Assembly (NCBI GenBank): GCA_029168955.1
Contig: JAPDOI010000132.1
Location: 1,364,001-1,428,000 of the forward strand
Source of the DNA: Aplectana chamaeleonis
Lineage: Eukaryota > Nematoda > Chromadorea > Rhabditida > Cosmocercidae
DNA length: 64,000 nt
Direction: 5' to 3'
Below the pieces are notes generated by a model. It was not told where the DNA came from and ran no database searches. It worked only from the letters and a program-made list of their open reading frames with translations. Each line of letters begins with the position of its first letter. Position 1 is the stretch's first letter. Position numbers and translations under genes: made by a program. Positions 1 through 10,827 of the stretch are shown piece after piece.

Positions 1-404
1 TATGCGGTAGCGCAGGATAGTCCCAGAATTGTTTATGTTGGAGTGGACTCAAGTCGAGAAGCAAGTATTGATTGAAACGGTAAAACCGCTACGGCGGTTT
101 GGGCGGCGCTGGTGGACTATGAAAGTTCTTAGCGCGCGTCCCGCGCGGAAAAGAGCTTCTTAGTCCAATGCTCGTCCCGCACGTGTCGCGTTTGCGGTGA
201 GGACTATGAGTGACGCCTATGGGGGCAGTACAATCGATGTACGCTGTTGGCATTATTTGACCGCAAATTTAACCCTCTCGGTAGGCATGTTGCGATATCT
301 CTCACCTTTTCTTGGCCAGCTGCTCCGAGTCATATCTCGTTTGTATGAACGTTTGCTTTAAAATCAGATCGATGCGAATGTATGGTAGAACATATCACAT
401 GTAA

Positions 405-1091
405 GAGGTATAGTATACTTTTGAGACACGCAGTCGCGTCGCTCTGCACAGCGACAACGACCGTCTGTCGCGGAGCTTCCGCCCTTTAGGCCTAGTGCAT
501 ACTTGCCGCGACGCGCGACAGCGCATTCGGACCATATCGACTTTCTGTGGATATCTATCCCAATTACGATGTCGCGTCGCTCGTCGCGGGAAGTATGCAC
601 TAGGCCTTGAACCTGTCGCTGTCGCAGTGCACTGGCAGCGACAAACTTCCACACATTTGCAGAATGTCAGCCTTCCGCGACACGTCGCTGCGACAGACGC
701 GCTACAGGGGTCTGCAGAGTTCAACTCGCGCCGTTGCTCGCAGCGAAGAACAACGCTGGGCGATGCAATATCGATGACTTTTGGCGACAAGGGCTACCGA
801 CGCAGCGTTAAGGGCGACGAGGGGCACCATAGTGTTTTGATGCCGCGACGGCCCTGCGTCACTGCTAGCGAGCGGCAACCGACGCCGCGTCGATAATGTT
901 CAAAAACATTAATGTCGCCGCATCAAGGTTGACGCTCGGCGACCACTCGCCGGTCGCTGCAACTCTGCAGACCCCTTATAACTGTTCCTACGACGACTGA
1001 TGCCGCTGCTCCGTTACGGGTCCCTCCGAGACTTGTGCTAGATCGCATACCGGTCGCTCACGACACCGACAAAGTATATCATACCCCTAAG
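405..1091. mobile_element. MITE with GGTATRGTATACTTT-type inverted ends
   Basis: The left end GGTATAGTATACTTTTGAGA and the right end, read on the minus strand (GGGGTATGATATACTTTGTC), are inverted repeats. Inside lie GC-rich CGACAGCG runs and an inner hairpin around TAGTGCATACTT / AAGTATGCACTA (495-605). A shorter relative with the same ends is at 25.48-25.87 kb. No coding capacity is evident; the open frames here come from the GC-rich palindromes. Confidence 0.6.
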
Positions 1092-1405
1092 GCTCCCGTC
1101 AGAGGTACCTCGTCAGCTGACAAGGAAAGCGTCTGAAGCTTTGAACGCATCTGCGAAAACGATTCACATTATTAATATACTCCGTTTAAAACAAGGTGCA
1201 CAAGCACATGATCCGCCAATGGTCTTCTACTGGCTCTCTACTAGAGTAATCCACGCGTTGTTGGCCGACTCCGTAGGCGATGGATACGTCACGGCCGCAA
1301 CTCAAAACTCACCCGCTCGATACGCTCGCGGACCGCGTGGGCGGATAATCCCATCCGGGCAGACTGACTCAACCATTCTCGCCAACGCTAATTTGTCACC
1401 GATTT
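1092..1405. other. Intronic or intergenic sequence upstream of the protease exons
   Basis: A long plus frame covers 1141-1494, but its sequence before 1409 has no recognisable motif and it is not in the protease reading phase. Probably intron. No exon carrying a catalytic DTG/DSG could be found here. Confidence 0.3.
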
Positions 1406-1408
1406 CAG

Positions 1409-1829
1409 TCGACAATCATCAGTACATCACCATACATCAAGGTACCAGCCAGCGCCTTCATCCGAATTCTGAAGTCTGTGAATTTACCCAGTAGCGTTGC
1501 GCTACCGGCGAAGGTAATTCCTCAGCATTCAAACCATTACAATGACGAACTCTAATACTTACGTTGAGTTATTTCAGGTTGACTGCAAAGCAAAACTGCA
1601 GCTCCGGTTCGATCTCGGAAATCAGCAACTGACGGTGACACAGGACAATGTGTTCCTCAGGAATGATGACGGAAGTTGTACGCTAGGCGTGCTGCCTACT
1701 GACTCCAACGGCTTCGACATGGGACAGAATATTGAGCTCGGCATTCCTTTCTTGAGAGGGCGATGCACATATTTTGACGTTCAACATCAGCGAGTCGGGT
1801 TCGCTGACGCAGTGCAACATATTAACTAA
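1409..1829 (+). CDS. Pepsin-like aspartic protease, last two exons (partial gene)
   Basis: Two exons join in phase 0: 1409-1513 (35 codons, after the acceptor GATTTCAG, before the donor GTAATT) and 1578-1829 (83 codons plus TAA, after TTATTTCAG). The joined C-terminal lobe ends in LGIPFLRGRCTYFD followed by VQHQRVGFADAV. This is the A1-family signature in which the chain closes with a hydrophobic-G-x-PF-hydrophobic-R segment, a tyrosine-phenylalanine-aspartate turn and an RVGFA strand. The first exon (STIISTSPYIKVPASAF) fits the region just after the second catalytic Asp-Thr/Ser-Gly. That motif and the whole N-terminal lobe are not in these exons; they would lie further upstream, probably outside the window or beyond the MITE at 0.4-1.1 kb. 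Nematode A1 proteases are typically secreted or lysosomal and digest proteins such as haemoglobin; that role is family knowledge and was not seen here. Confidence 0.75.
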
Positions 1830-1920
1830 CTAGCTCATACCCAAAGCATTGACCTTGACCACAATCAGATGAACGAAGTTGGAACATCGAAGTTTTCCAT
1901 TTTAGAGAAGAGTGATCACA

Positions 1921-1926
1921 AATAAA
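1921..1926 (+). terminator. Polyadenylation signal AATAAA of the protease gene
   Basis: A perfect AATAAA lies 92 bases after the TAA stop of the aspartic protease terminal exon, in AT-rich sequence. Spacing and position fit a short nematode 3' UTR. Confidence 0.5.
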
Positions 1927-1929
1927 ATT

Positions 1930-2740
1930 TTTATGCAAGCAACTTCTGAGGTACAGGATTATGAGTAGAAATATATCAAAATGACATTACAGGTGCATCA
2001 AGAATATGAAAAATACAAACGTGAGAACAACTACATATAGCTAGAAAAATGAACCTGACCTATTCGAACGGCAACGTTCATAAACATATTTTATACTGTC
2101 CATCCAGCTATGGAAAACCGATAAGGGCCTATCAAACGGGAAGGGTCAGAACTACGAAAATGAAAAGCGTGGTGACAAAACTCTCTTGCAGGTACTACAC
2201 TGCTGTGACCAACTACAAAGGCATCCCGCTTTCTCCTATGCATATTCAAATATTGAATTTTGTGGCCGTTTCCATGAAGCTACAGGAGCCTCCCTGAAAA
2301 TTTTTCGGAGCCAGCCTATGTACAAACGGACTTTATACCCTTTCGAGAGGTTCCCTGTTTCATGATGACCTCACGCACTAGCAGGCGACGGCTGAAAAGG
2401 GTTCAACAGGTAGAGTACTCCTGCGCGGAGCGTGAAGGCCGACGGGCAAAGCTCGAAAACCCTCCAATTTAGGTCGAAAACTCCGCGTCCGCTTCCTTCC
2501 GACCGCATGCCGAGAGCTCCTCGTAATCTCTTTTTTACACAAGAGCAGTTATTATGACGTCAACTGCCTGGAATTTTTGCCTGTAAACATCCTCTTCCTG
2601 TAAAGTGACGTCATCATTTTCCCAGCCAACGCGAAGTCCTCCTCTAGGAAGTGAGGATAACCCTTGTGCAGTGGCTGACTTCGGTGCCAAGTCGAGAGGG
2701 GCTTGAGTAGACGTTGCAACCAACTCGCAACGTTCTGAAG
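1930..2740. other. Intergenic stretch, nothing firmly assignable
   Basis: A plus frame at 2049-2297 and minus frames at 2535-2812 are open but have no recognisable motif. The minus frame ending at 2535 (QEEDVYRQKFQAVD near its end) is coding-like. It may be a neighbouring out-of-frame continuation of the exon at 2745-2891, separated from it by a stop. Confidence 0.25.
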
Positions 2741-2744
2741 TCTT

Positions 2745-2891
2745 TCAACAACCTTCGGTGGAGTCTGGATCTCTCTGTGTCGTAGTGGACGAGCGGTTGC
2801 GTTTGGATTCAATGTTCTTCATTTGTGAGAATGATGGTGAATCTTCCCCCATGCCTAGCCCATTGACAGAAATCATACAGGCTGAGCTTTG
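2745..2891 (-). CDS. Candidate terminal exon, unknown protein
   Basis: After a strong minus-strand acceptor (TTTTTTTGCCGCAG) a phase-0 frame of 48 codons runs to TGA. It is rich in Ser/Thr/Asn/Arg (for example KRNRSSTTTQRDPDSTEG), which suggests a disordered C-terminal tail. Phase 0 would accept splicing from the exon at 3505-3726 or from the one at 20278-20357, both of which end in phase 0. No domain is recognised. Beyond the stop, another minus frame continues for about 60 codons in coding-like style, so a pseudogene with a frameshift is an alternative. Confidence 0.35.
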   Translation of the reverse strand, partial: QSSACMISVNGLGMGEDSPSFSQMKNIESKRNRSSTTTQRDPDSTEGC

Positions 2892-3504
2892 CTGCGGCAA
2901 AAAAACGAAAAAATAAGGGTGCACTTCTAGCAAGTTGACAAAAGATTTTCCTTGGTCTTATATTGTGATCTAAATTATCACGGTGAGACGTCCTATCAAA
3001 TAAGACAATTTAGAGCCAGCGAATGCGATTCGCTGTTTTTTTAGAAGTACACGTGCATCCTAGCAGTCGGTACGGATAGTATTGATATCTTGTGTTCCTG
3101 GTTGTACGCTAGCTCAAAGTCGGTGCACGTGTGTAACAACACGTGTACACCGAGCTTGACCCAGTGCACAACGAGGATTGCAATGTGGCATGCGATCCGT
3201 TTCGACTGTCATTCCGCGTGTATGTGCGCTCGAGCGAGAAGTTTAGCCTAGACCATGTCTGTCAATCGATCAGGCGCGGAGTTGGTTTCAATACCTATGT
3301 CGCAATTAGAGAACATCAAACTCAGCTAAAGACGCCGTCTATGTCGGCACAAGGAGGTCCAGACTCCGCTCGCAGGCGTTGCAAGTTTTCATGAACGCTG
3401 GAATTGATGAGCCACAGTTGATGCTCGTCGCTAAAGGGCTTCCTAGGGCGACCCACGGTGTTTTTCCTGTTGCAGACTTTCGAATCTTTTCGCTAGATGC
3501 TCAC

Positions 3505-3726
3505 ACATGGGTAGACTCGTTCCAGACGCGTCGCAGCCTTCCTGTATGTGAAGACATTTGCACCAGAAGCGTAGGCTTGACTTGGTTCAGGGATGAACAG
3601 CCGGAACGCCGTCAGCATTTTCTCGAACGATACCAAGAACGCTTCTTCTGCTATTGCTGACCCAATCGCATACCACTCTGGAAAAAATTCGCCGCGACCT
3701 TCCAGGCTTGAGGACAAATCTCGGCT
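3505..3726 (-). CDS. Candidate internal exon, 74 codons, unknown protein
   Basis: The segment is bounded by an acceptor TTCTGCATAG and a donor GTGAGC on the minus strand and is open in phase 0 for exactly 74 codons. The product is soluble-protein-like, with stretches such as FFPEWYAIGSAIAEEAFLVS and a basic end AATRLERVYPC. The third codon position favours G/C. No family is recognised. Frames on the plus strand across 3379-3902 are also open, so the strand call rests on splice sites and residue composition. It may belong to the same minus-strand gene as 2745-2891. Confidence 0.35.
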
Positions 3727-3898
3727 CTATGCAGAACTACGAAGCGCACCCAAGCAAACCTCGAAAGAAGACTGAAAAAGGCTTACACTTCAGCTTCAGA
3801 ACAACGAGAAAAGAAACGCAGGCCTTCAAACAGCTCCTATCCTCCAGAAACAAGCATTCCGAAAACTTGTGCATTGAGGAAATTACACCTTCAGCTGC

Positions 3899-3973
3899 CT
3901 AACTGCAGTCAAAGGATAGTCTTCCGCTTTGAGCTCTGACAATGCCCTTCACTTTCACGGTCCCTCGCCCTTC
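3899..3973 (-). CDS. Candidate small exon, unknown protein
   Basis: A minus-strand acceptor CCTCTTTTCAG is followed by a phase-0 frame of 24 codons (begins EGRGTVKVKGIVRAQSGR) and TAG. Alternatively a GTTAGG donor just before the stop would make it an internal exon in phase 1. It is too short to assign. It could be the last exon of the gene whose exons lie at 20.3-27.4 kb, which would put the 8.87-kb element in an intron. Confidence 0.3.
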   Translation of the reverse strand, partial: EGRGTVKVKGIVRAQSGRLSFDCS

Positions 3974-4145
3974 CTGAAAAGAGGTCATAATGTGTCCCAT
4001 AAATGAGAATGTACAACTCATGATTTTTCATAAAAAAAAATGGATGACAGCCGATGGACAAAAACTAGCCGCTAGATAAGTTAAGGCGAATGGGTTAGAC
4101 ATTTCATAGGATCAGAGAGCACAACAACTACTATGAGAGTAAAGA

Positions 4146-5248
4146 CAGGCGGACCGAGGTCACCTTAAGAATCGCCGGGCCAACTGCGGGTGAATGGCGG
4201 GCGGATCGCCACCGACAGCGGGCTTTGCCGGGCTGACCGCGGGTCGATACGAACTCATCGATCAGCTTGTGAGCGGGTCAGGTTCTCTCTACACACGGAG
4301 GGAGAAGCGCGGACGAGATTCATCGCTGACGCGACGCGCGCGGCGGAATTTCTAATCTTCATACCCCATCACTGGAGCGCGCTTGCCACAAGCTCGCGAG
4401 ATTTCACGGGCTTTCATGTTTTTATTGATTCTCACATGACTTTTCCTTATGTTCCTGGTTTGTTCCTCTCATTATCTTATCCTGGACACTCATTAGAGTA
4501 ACTTTTGTATGTTCTCGTGCCGTTGTACCGCTTGATATTTGTAGAAAGTATAATATGGTATTAAGATCGAGCACCATTTTAGAAGCAGTGATGGGATCGT
4601 TGCGGCCGACAACCAGTTTGGCTCTGGATTATGAAACATAAAGACATAGTCATGTGAGAATCAATAAACACATGAAATGTCATTATATCTCGCGAGCTTG
4701 TGGCAAGCGCGCTCCAGTGATGGGAAAATCAGATGAAAAATTTCGCCGCGCGCGTCGCGTCAGCAATGAATCTCGTCCGTGCTCCTCGGGACAGGGTCTC
4801 ACTACACACCGAGGGAGGTGATGTCTGGCCTTTCGCAGCTCTGATTCCACTCGGGACCTCTTCGCTTGTATTGAGTGGCGTGACGTGTTGAACTGCAAAA
4901 AAGGACAACTCCTCCTTCGGTGTGTAGAGAGACCCTGTCCCGTGCTCCGGGACAGGGTCTCACTACACACCGAGGTGATGTCTGGCCTTTCGCGGCTCTG
5001 ATTCCACTCGGGACCTCTTCGCTTGTATTGAGTGGCGTGACGTGTCGAACTGCATAAAAAGGACAACTCCTCTCTCCGTGTGTAGAAAGCCCCTGACCCA
5101 TCGTGAGCAGCCGTAGATTTCCTATCCGAAACGACACAAGATGATACCCTAAGACGATTTGAACGGCGAAATGTGTAGCGTATCGACCCACAATCACACC
5201 AGACTGAGCGATCGCGCGTGGTCAGCTATTGGGCCTCGGTCCGCCAGC
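4146..5248. mobile_element. Fold-back element with CTGGCGGACCGAGG ends
   Basis: The left end CAGGCGGACCGAGG and the right end CCTCGGTCCGCCAG are inverted repeats. Inside, 4265-4445 is repeated in reverse at 4640-4790; the shared stretch includes CAAGCTCGCGAG and the CATGTGAGAATCAATAAA turn. It has no recognisable ORF. It is probably a non-autonomous DNA element with long, rearranged inverted arms. Confidence 0.6.
4781..5095. repeat. Tandem duplication (about 160-bp unit) inside the fold-back element
   Basis: Two adjacent copies begin at GGACAGGGTCTCACTACACA (near 4789 and 4949) and share GTGATGTCTGGCCTTTCGC and TTGTATTGAGTGGCGTGACG. They differ by a few substitutions and a small deletion. 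The minus frames over this stretch repeat the same peptide and are artefacts of the duplication. Confidence 0.7.
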
Positions 5249-5729
5249 TGTTACTCTCTAAGGCCACTACGACATTATGAGCAATGTGAGGTTGAGCAAA
5301 TTTCACAGAACATCCATACTTGATAGGATAGACTGTAGACACGCTTTAGTAGACCCTAACAATAGCTCATGACACCGAACGACATGATCTACTTGTACAA
5401 AAGCTAAAGCACCACACATTAAGAAACCTTGAAAAAAAATGGAGGGCTAACAAATGACCGGTTTGGCCGTGATGTGGCAAATTCGACTCTGTGCAATTAC
5501 GGTTATTGAGGTAGACCATTAGCAATTCGCCGCCAAGTGCCCAGTCAGAGTCGGCGGTAGATTTGCTACGTAAGTGGTAGATAACAATAGAAAATTGGAA
5601 AAAGATACGTTGTGTCGTGCAGTTGTTGAAACATCAATCAATCTAACCATAGTATGTCGTCTTCGGGATGATAATTGAGAAAGAACTGAAGACACACATT
5701 TGAGAGAAAAACAAAGAACGTCCACAATC

Positions 5730-5923
5730 TATGGCTAGGTCCGTGGCTTGTTTCCTCACGGAAAATATTTAAATTTTAACCGCGGCTGGCGCGGTGGTTT
5801 AAATCTCACTAGCGGCTGGCGGGAAATTACCAGTCAGCCGCTGGTGAGATTTAAACCGCCGCCCCAGCCGCGGTTTGAATTAAAATGTTTTTCGTGAGGA
5901 AACCAGCCACGGACCTAACCATA
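5730..5923. mobile_element. Palindromic MITE, about 194 bp
   Basis: The sequence folds nearly end to end: TATGGCTAGGTCCGTGGCTT at the left is matched by AAGCCACGGACC-type sequence at the right, and GCGGCTGGCG / CGCCAGCCGC-like arms meet near 5820. Classic hairpin MITE with no coding potential. Confidence 0.75.
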
Positions 5924-6499
5924 AAACATTTCTAAGAGGGATCAATTTTTTTACTACTAAGACGGCAACATCGGTCGATTTGAATGCGCCAAACGCATCT
6001 ACTGGCTGACAAGCGAATACCGGTAGACAGATGGCTCACTATGAGGAGTGGTGGGGGAAGGGGGGAGGAGGAGTGAGGTCGTCCTCTGAGAGTTTTGGCC
6101 GAGAAATAGCCCACAAGTCTCCGCTGCGGCTCCTGGTTGTCTATTCCTTGGCTATTATGCGGCTTTTTACGAAATGGGCAAAAAATGGCCGAGAAATAAC
6201 GAGAAGTGACCAAAAGTAACCAAGACGCAGCCGTTGGGGCCGCCAGCGGTTGGTCGGGGCCTCCAGAGGATGAGCGAGGTCCAAGTACCTCAAACTTGTG
6301 TAATTGAACTGAGGGAGGTGTTGACATCTGAATCGCGCCTCCGGAATTCGTCGTATACTTACCTGGAGAGCATTATTTTGCCGCTGTTACGCGGCAAGCG
6401 GGCATTTCGCGGCTATTTCTCGGCCAAAACTCTCAGAGTCCGTCCGCTCGGGGGAAGCCATTACAGCTTCGATAGAACTGCGAGCCTACGAAAATTCGT

Positions 6500-6770
6500 G
6501 GGTCGGATAGCGGGTAACCCTGGAGACTGCGGAATGGCCAAGAAGCCGACCAGACGCATGCCCGGACTGTGGTGCTCCCGGACACGACACGGCGCACTTG
6601 TTCATGTGCCCGAAGAGACCTACCTCCTTGACCACAATGGACCTTTGGACGAATCCTGTCAAGGCCGCCCAGTTCCTCAACCTATGACAAAAACCACTTC
6701 GAGGCTGCAGACGAAGAAGAAGAAGGCCGAGAAGCTGACCTCGGGCCGTTTCCAGAAGCCGCTTAGGGAA
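6500..6770 (+). pseudogene. LINE 3' fragment (third LINE family, C-terminal Cys/His region)
   Basis: The plus frame encodes a C-terminal piece with CPDCGAPGHDTAHLFMCPKR, then TMDLWTNPVKAAQFL-like residues. This closely parallels the segment at 52.64-52.76 kb (CPDCGIVGHDTAHLFNCPER). Such a C-x2-C-x4-H-x4-5-H/C-type knuckle lies at the C-terminus of some non-LTR reverse transcriptases. Upstream sequence is not homologous, so this is a 5'-truncated, dead copy. Confidence 0.6.
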
Positions 6771-6825
6771 TCTCCCCTTCGGTGCAGAGTGAAGTGCTCC
6801 CTACTATACTTTTACATTTTCAGAT

Positions 6826-7480
6826 GTTTTTTCGAATATTCGACTTTTCAGATAATTCGGGATTTCAAGCTTTTCGAATAATTTGGAATCTTGAAGATAT
6901 CAAATAATGGACTTTTAAAATAATTCGGGATTTTGAACTTTTCGAATAATCGACTTTTCGAATAGTTTGGGATTTTGAACTTTTGGAGAATTCGGTTTTT
7001 CCAATAATTCGGGATTTTGAACTTTCCGAAGAACTTGGAATTTGAACTTTTCGAATGATCAACTTTTCGAATAACTGGTGATTTTGAACTTTAAGAATAT
7101 TCGGTTTTTCGAATATTTCGGGATTTTGAAGTTTTCGAATATTCGACTTGTCCAATAATTCGGGATTTTAAATTTTTCGAATATTCGACTTTACAAATAA
7201 CTCGCGATTCTGAATTTTTCGAATAATCGACTTTTCGAAGAATTCGGGAATTCGCCTTTTACGATTAATCGAATTTTCGAATAATTCGAAGTCGACTTTC
7301 TCAGAAGAACGATTTTTCGAATCATTCGATTCGGTCAAAGTATATTCCCCACTATACTTTCACATTTTCATATATTTTTCAAATATTCGATTTTTCAAAT
7401 ACTTCGGAATTCGGCGTTTTTCGAATAATCGGTTTTTCGAATTACCCGAAATTCGGCACTTTTGGAATATTTGACTTTTC
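6826..7480. repeat. AT-rich satellite, 42-bp degenerate unit built on TTTTCGAATA
   Basis: Around a dozen diverged copies of a 42-bp period can be read (GGATTTTGAACTTTTCGAAT recurring). The start phrase TATACTTT(T/C)ACATTTTCA appears at both ends (about 6808 and 7355), as if a 550-bp block had been duplicated. The open minus frame across it is repetitive and not a gene. Confidence 0.7.
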
Positions 7481-7484
7481 GAAC

Positions 7485-8060
7485 ACATAGTTGAGTCTCG
7501 GATGTGCAGACTGGGGACGGTGCTTCTCCTAGTACAAGATTTACCGCCGCCCTCCCAAGATGACAACGTACGAACTAGGTGTGCTCCTCGCGCAGAAGGC
7601 GGAGTCGTTCTTGCTGTGAGATGTGCCATCTTTGCAAGTTGACTTTGCTTGGAGCATCGGCGAATGGCTTTCTTTTAGCTCTTTCTCTCTCTCTAACGGG
7701 GTTAAGCACTCTCCAAGACGGATGGTCTGGTTGTTTTATAATGCTAATACGGCGGCGTATTCCAGCGCGGGCTGAAGAACCGCCTTATACGTAGTGAGTA
7801 TTTCATTGCTGCTTTTCCATGAGGTACCACCCAGGGCCCTGAAAGCACTGAGCTTAGCTTTGATGACAGCCTGCTTCGACACTCTTATGAAACTTTAGCG
7901 ACGGATCGAGCACAAGACCGATCAGTTCCGGAAATCGCGCAGCATGACGACGGTCTCCATCTCAGTTTACGTTGGGATAGGGCGCTGTGCACGGAAGGGT
8001 CCGTTGTGAGGACGGATACTGACGACTTAGATGAGGAGATCTCTAGAATCTTCTCGTCGA
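7485..8060 (-). pseudogene. LINE fragment (third LINE family), antisense and rearranged
   Basis: On the minus strand, two pieces match the element at 51.8-52.5 kb: 8050-7800 corresponds to the part beginning VSVLTTDPS and continuing into the core with LDPSLKF-like and LRALGG-like residues, and 7629-7485 matches the KMARLTARTTPPSARGAH region. Most of the reverse transcriptase is missing between them. Frames are broken. Confidence 0.6.
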
Positions 8061-8302
8061 AAAAGCTCTTCAGCGTGAACAGGTACTCATGGATTTTGTT
8101 GGCGGCAGCCTGTATGTTGCGAGCGTTCTGATGGGAGCCATGCGACTCCAGTAGCGTATTGTAGTTATCACAACGACATATTGGAGAATGTATTTTGCCT
8201 CTAACAATATCAAAAAATATACGATTTAGCACGTGTATGCGACAAATAATGCACACTGTCCAACCCGCAATTATTTCTATCTATAAACGAGAGATTTTCC
8301 AT

Positions 8303-8725
8303 CAGAGTTGAGCAGGGTTGCGTGCGACTCGGCGCAACGGGGATCATGAAAAATTTTGAAAATTTTCAATGCAAAATGAAAAATTGGGGGGGGGGGCTCG
8401 TCAAATTTTTGGGAAGAAAAAGGAAATTTCTCCAGAGCACTCGGGAAGCAAAAATAGGTCGTGGTAGTCGCCATCCGATAACAAGATTGCAGGGCGAGAA
8501 CGGCTGTTTATGCAGGGGCCGCCACGAACTTCTTTGTTACGGTGTGTATACGGTAGTTTGGGCAAAGTATCAGATTTCAGTCAAAATGTCTATTCAGAGG
8601 TTTGATGTCTATTTGTCCAGAGAGTGAGGGGCGGAAGAAAAGTTTACATTTTCCCAAAATCTTGGTCAACGGGGTGGAGGGTCGTAGCTCCACCGAAAAA
8701 TGGCGGAATGGCCTGCTGAACCCTG
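8303..8725. mobile_element. hAT-like MITE, CAGRGTTGAGCAGG family (copy 1)
   Basis: Ends CAGAGTTGAGCAGGGTTGCG and (minus strand) CAGGGTTCAGCAGGCCATTC form the inverted repeat. The interior has a G10 tract and AAAATTTT-type runs. Relatives are at 40.10-40.38 and 61.74-62.12 kb, both with 8-bp target duplications; here I see none. Confidence 0.6.
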
Positions 8726-8798
8726 AGGGGCGGGGGACGTAGAAGAGGGTACCTTTTTTGTCAAGAATGCTCCCACTCAGAAAATTGAGAACATGTTA

Positions 8799-10380
8799 CA
8801 ATACCCACCCTAATTCTTGTAGAAAAGACGCGGAAGATGCGGAAGCGCGTCTTTTTCGTCTTTTCGTCATAACTTCGTTTCTAGCGAACTAAAGTGTTTA
8901 GAAAGTTATATCAATCGACTCAAGACGTCGAGGCGAACACAATGATCTATTTTTCAATGTTCGAGGGATAAATTTGTCATCCTTCATTTGCTGAAGTACC
9001 TAAGGCGAGCCATAAACGGGCGAGTCTCCGCTTATTGCGCTGAGTCATTAACGAACAGTGTACTGTATAGCGCTGTTTTGGCACCGAAGCCAAGCCTGAT
9101 ATGTATCCGAATCTTACAAGAATTCAAATAGCACCATCTCTAACTCAAAACTCAAAATGATTCTGTAGAAACTCCAATCAAGGTACTTCAAAGCATTGGA
9201 ATACTCGATCTTCTTTTCTCAGAGAAGTAATGAAAGTCGCAACTTTCGCGACTTCTAATTGATTTCAGTTTTTGGAAAATCTGAATCCCTTTCAAAATCT
9301 GAAAAATCTGATTTTAGTTCAAGTTTATTTCTGATGTTGAAATTCCGAGTCTTTTTCAAATTTCGACAATTTCTAATTTATTTCAGCTTTTGAAAATATC
9401 TACTTTATTGAAAAACCTAACTTATTATGAAATTCTCTAGTTTGATAAATAATAAAAGATTCCTACTAATGTCACTATAAAATTTAAAAAATCAGAATTT
9501 AATTTACACTGTGAGAAATCTGAAATCGTTTTAAATTATTTCTTATACTAAAAATCTGATTTTATTTTCAATATCCAGAAATCCGTAAATTCATGTCAAG
9601 CTTCAAATTTTTTCTGAGAATTTCTGATTTATCTCAATTTCTGGTAATTTTTATTTATTTCAACTCTTGAATAATTTGAATTTAAAATTCAATTCGAATT
9701 TCAAAAAATCTGAATTTCATTGAAGTCGATTTCTGATTTAGGATTACCGAATTTTTATAAGTTATAAAAAATCCTCGGCTACTCCAAGTCTCAATTTTTT
9801 ATTTAATTTCAATCTTCGGAAAATCTAAACTTAATAATAAAATTATTAATCTGACTCGATTTTTTTAATTCTACTCGAATTTTGAACTCAATTAGTATTT
9901 TGAATGTTGAGGCTCTGCTGAGAATTTCAAATATCTACAATTCTCCTTGAAATCAGGCATTCTGACGCAACACAGAGCCCGATTGACATATAATAAGGTT
10001 GGGTGCTGCAGACAAGGATTGTCTACAGATCTGACAAGGTCAATTAAAGGTTTCCTGAGGCCTAATTCACACCTCAAAAGCCACCCCATCGAGTACTAGT
10101 TTGTATGCAGGTCAGTGTAGGGGAAACGTCAGAGTACCTCATTCGCCAGAACTTGCATCTAGCATGGTCCCGACTGCACATTCTATAACATTCAGCTCTA
10201 CACCCCGAAGTGTTGACTACTATTACAATAGAACATATTCTCGCCATCGTATTGCTGCTGGTCAATGCTTCTCCCAGATGCACTGATTTGCCGATTCATG
10301 AGAGTTTTCATGTTTCCTTGTGCATATGAAAGCTTTTCCTGATCTGCGATATAATTCTATATGTTCCCATTTTTACAAAG
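8799..10380. repeat. Left terminal inverted repeat (1582 bp)
   Basis: Matches 16095-17665 in reverse. The outer 100 bp is GC-balanced with GACGCGGAAGATGCGGAAGC; most of the arm is AT-rich TTTCAAATTCTGA-like sequence; the inner 350 bp is GC-normal. Short open frames at 9892-10283 (minus) recur almost unchanged in the right arm but have no recognisable domain. Confidence 0.85.
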
Positions 10381-10827
10381 GGCAATCAAAATGCAAGGTG
10401 GGTGAATCTTCTCTATTTTTCTATCCTAATTTTTTTTTGAAAAATTAGAATATTATTCGAGTCCACTTCTAGTTTTGAAGTTTCGAAATTTGTTCAAATT
10501 CTAGAATTCTAATTTTTTTTTAATTTTTGCAAATTTCTCATTGATTTCATTTTACTAGAAATTTTTATTTAATTCGAGATTTAACAACACTTTTTGATTA
10601 CAGTGCTCGAATTTCAGTGGAATTTCAAACCTAATTCAAACTTTGAATCACTGAGGATTTGTCGAGAAGCCTCAGTATTGACGTTTTCTTTTAAAAGCAC
10701 GCATTTTGACGCAGAACAGAAATCCGGCCCAACACGCCTACCTTCAGGTCCTGCGCCCCTCACATGTGGTGGAATTGGTGGCCGCTCTGCTCCTCAGCTG
10801 GGCCACCACAGCACCAATCCATCGCCA

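Noticed and set aside
6234..6881. 215-codon plus frame as a gene
   Set aside because: It fuses unrelated sequence with a LINE Cys/His fragment and ends in satellite; only the LINE part is recognisable.
9892..10286. Small frames in the inverted arms as genes
   Set aside because: They recur in both arms only because the arms are copies; there are no motifs, and overlapping frames on both strands are equally open.
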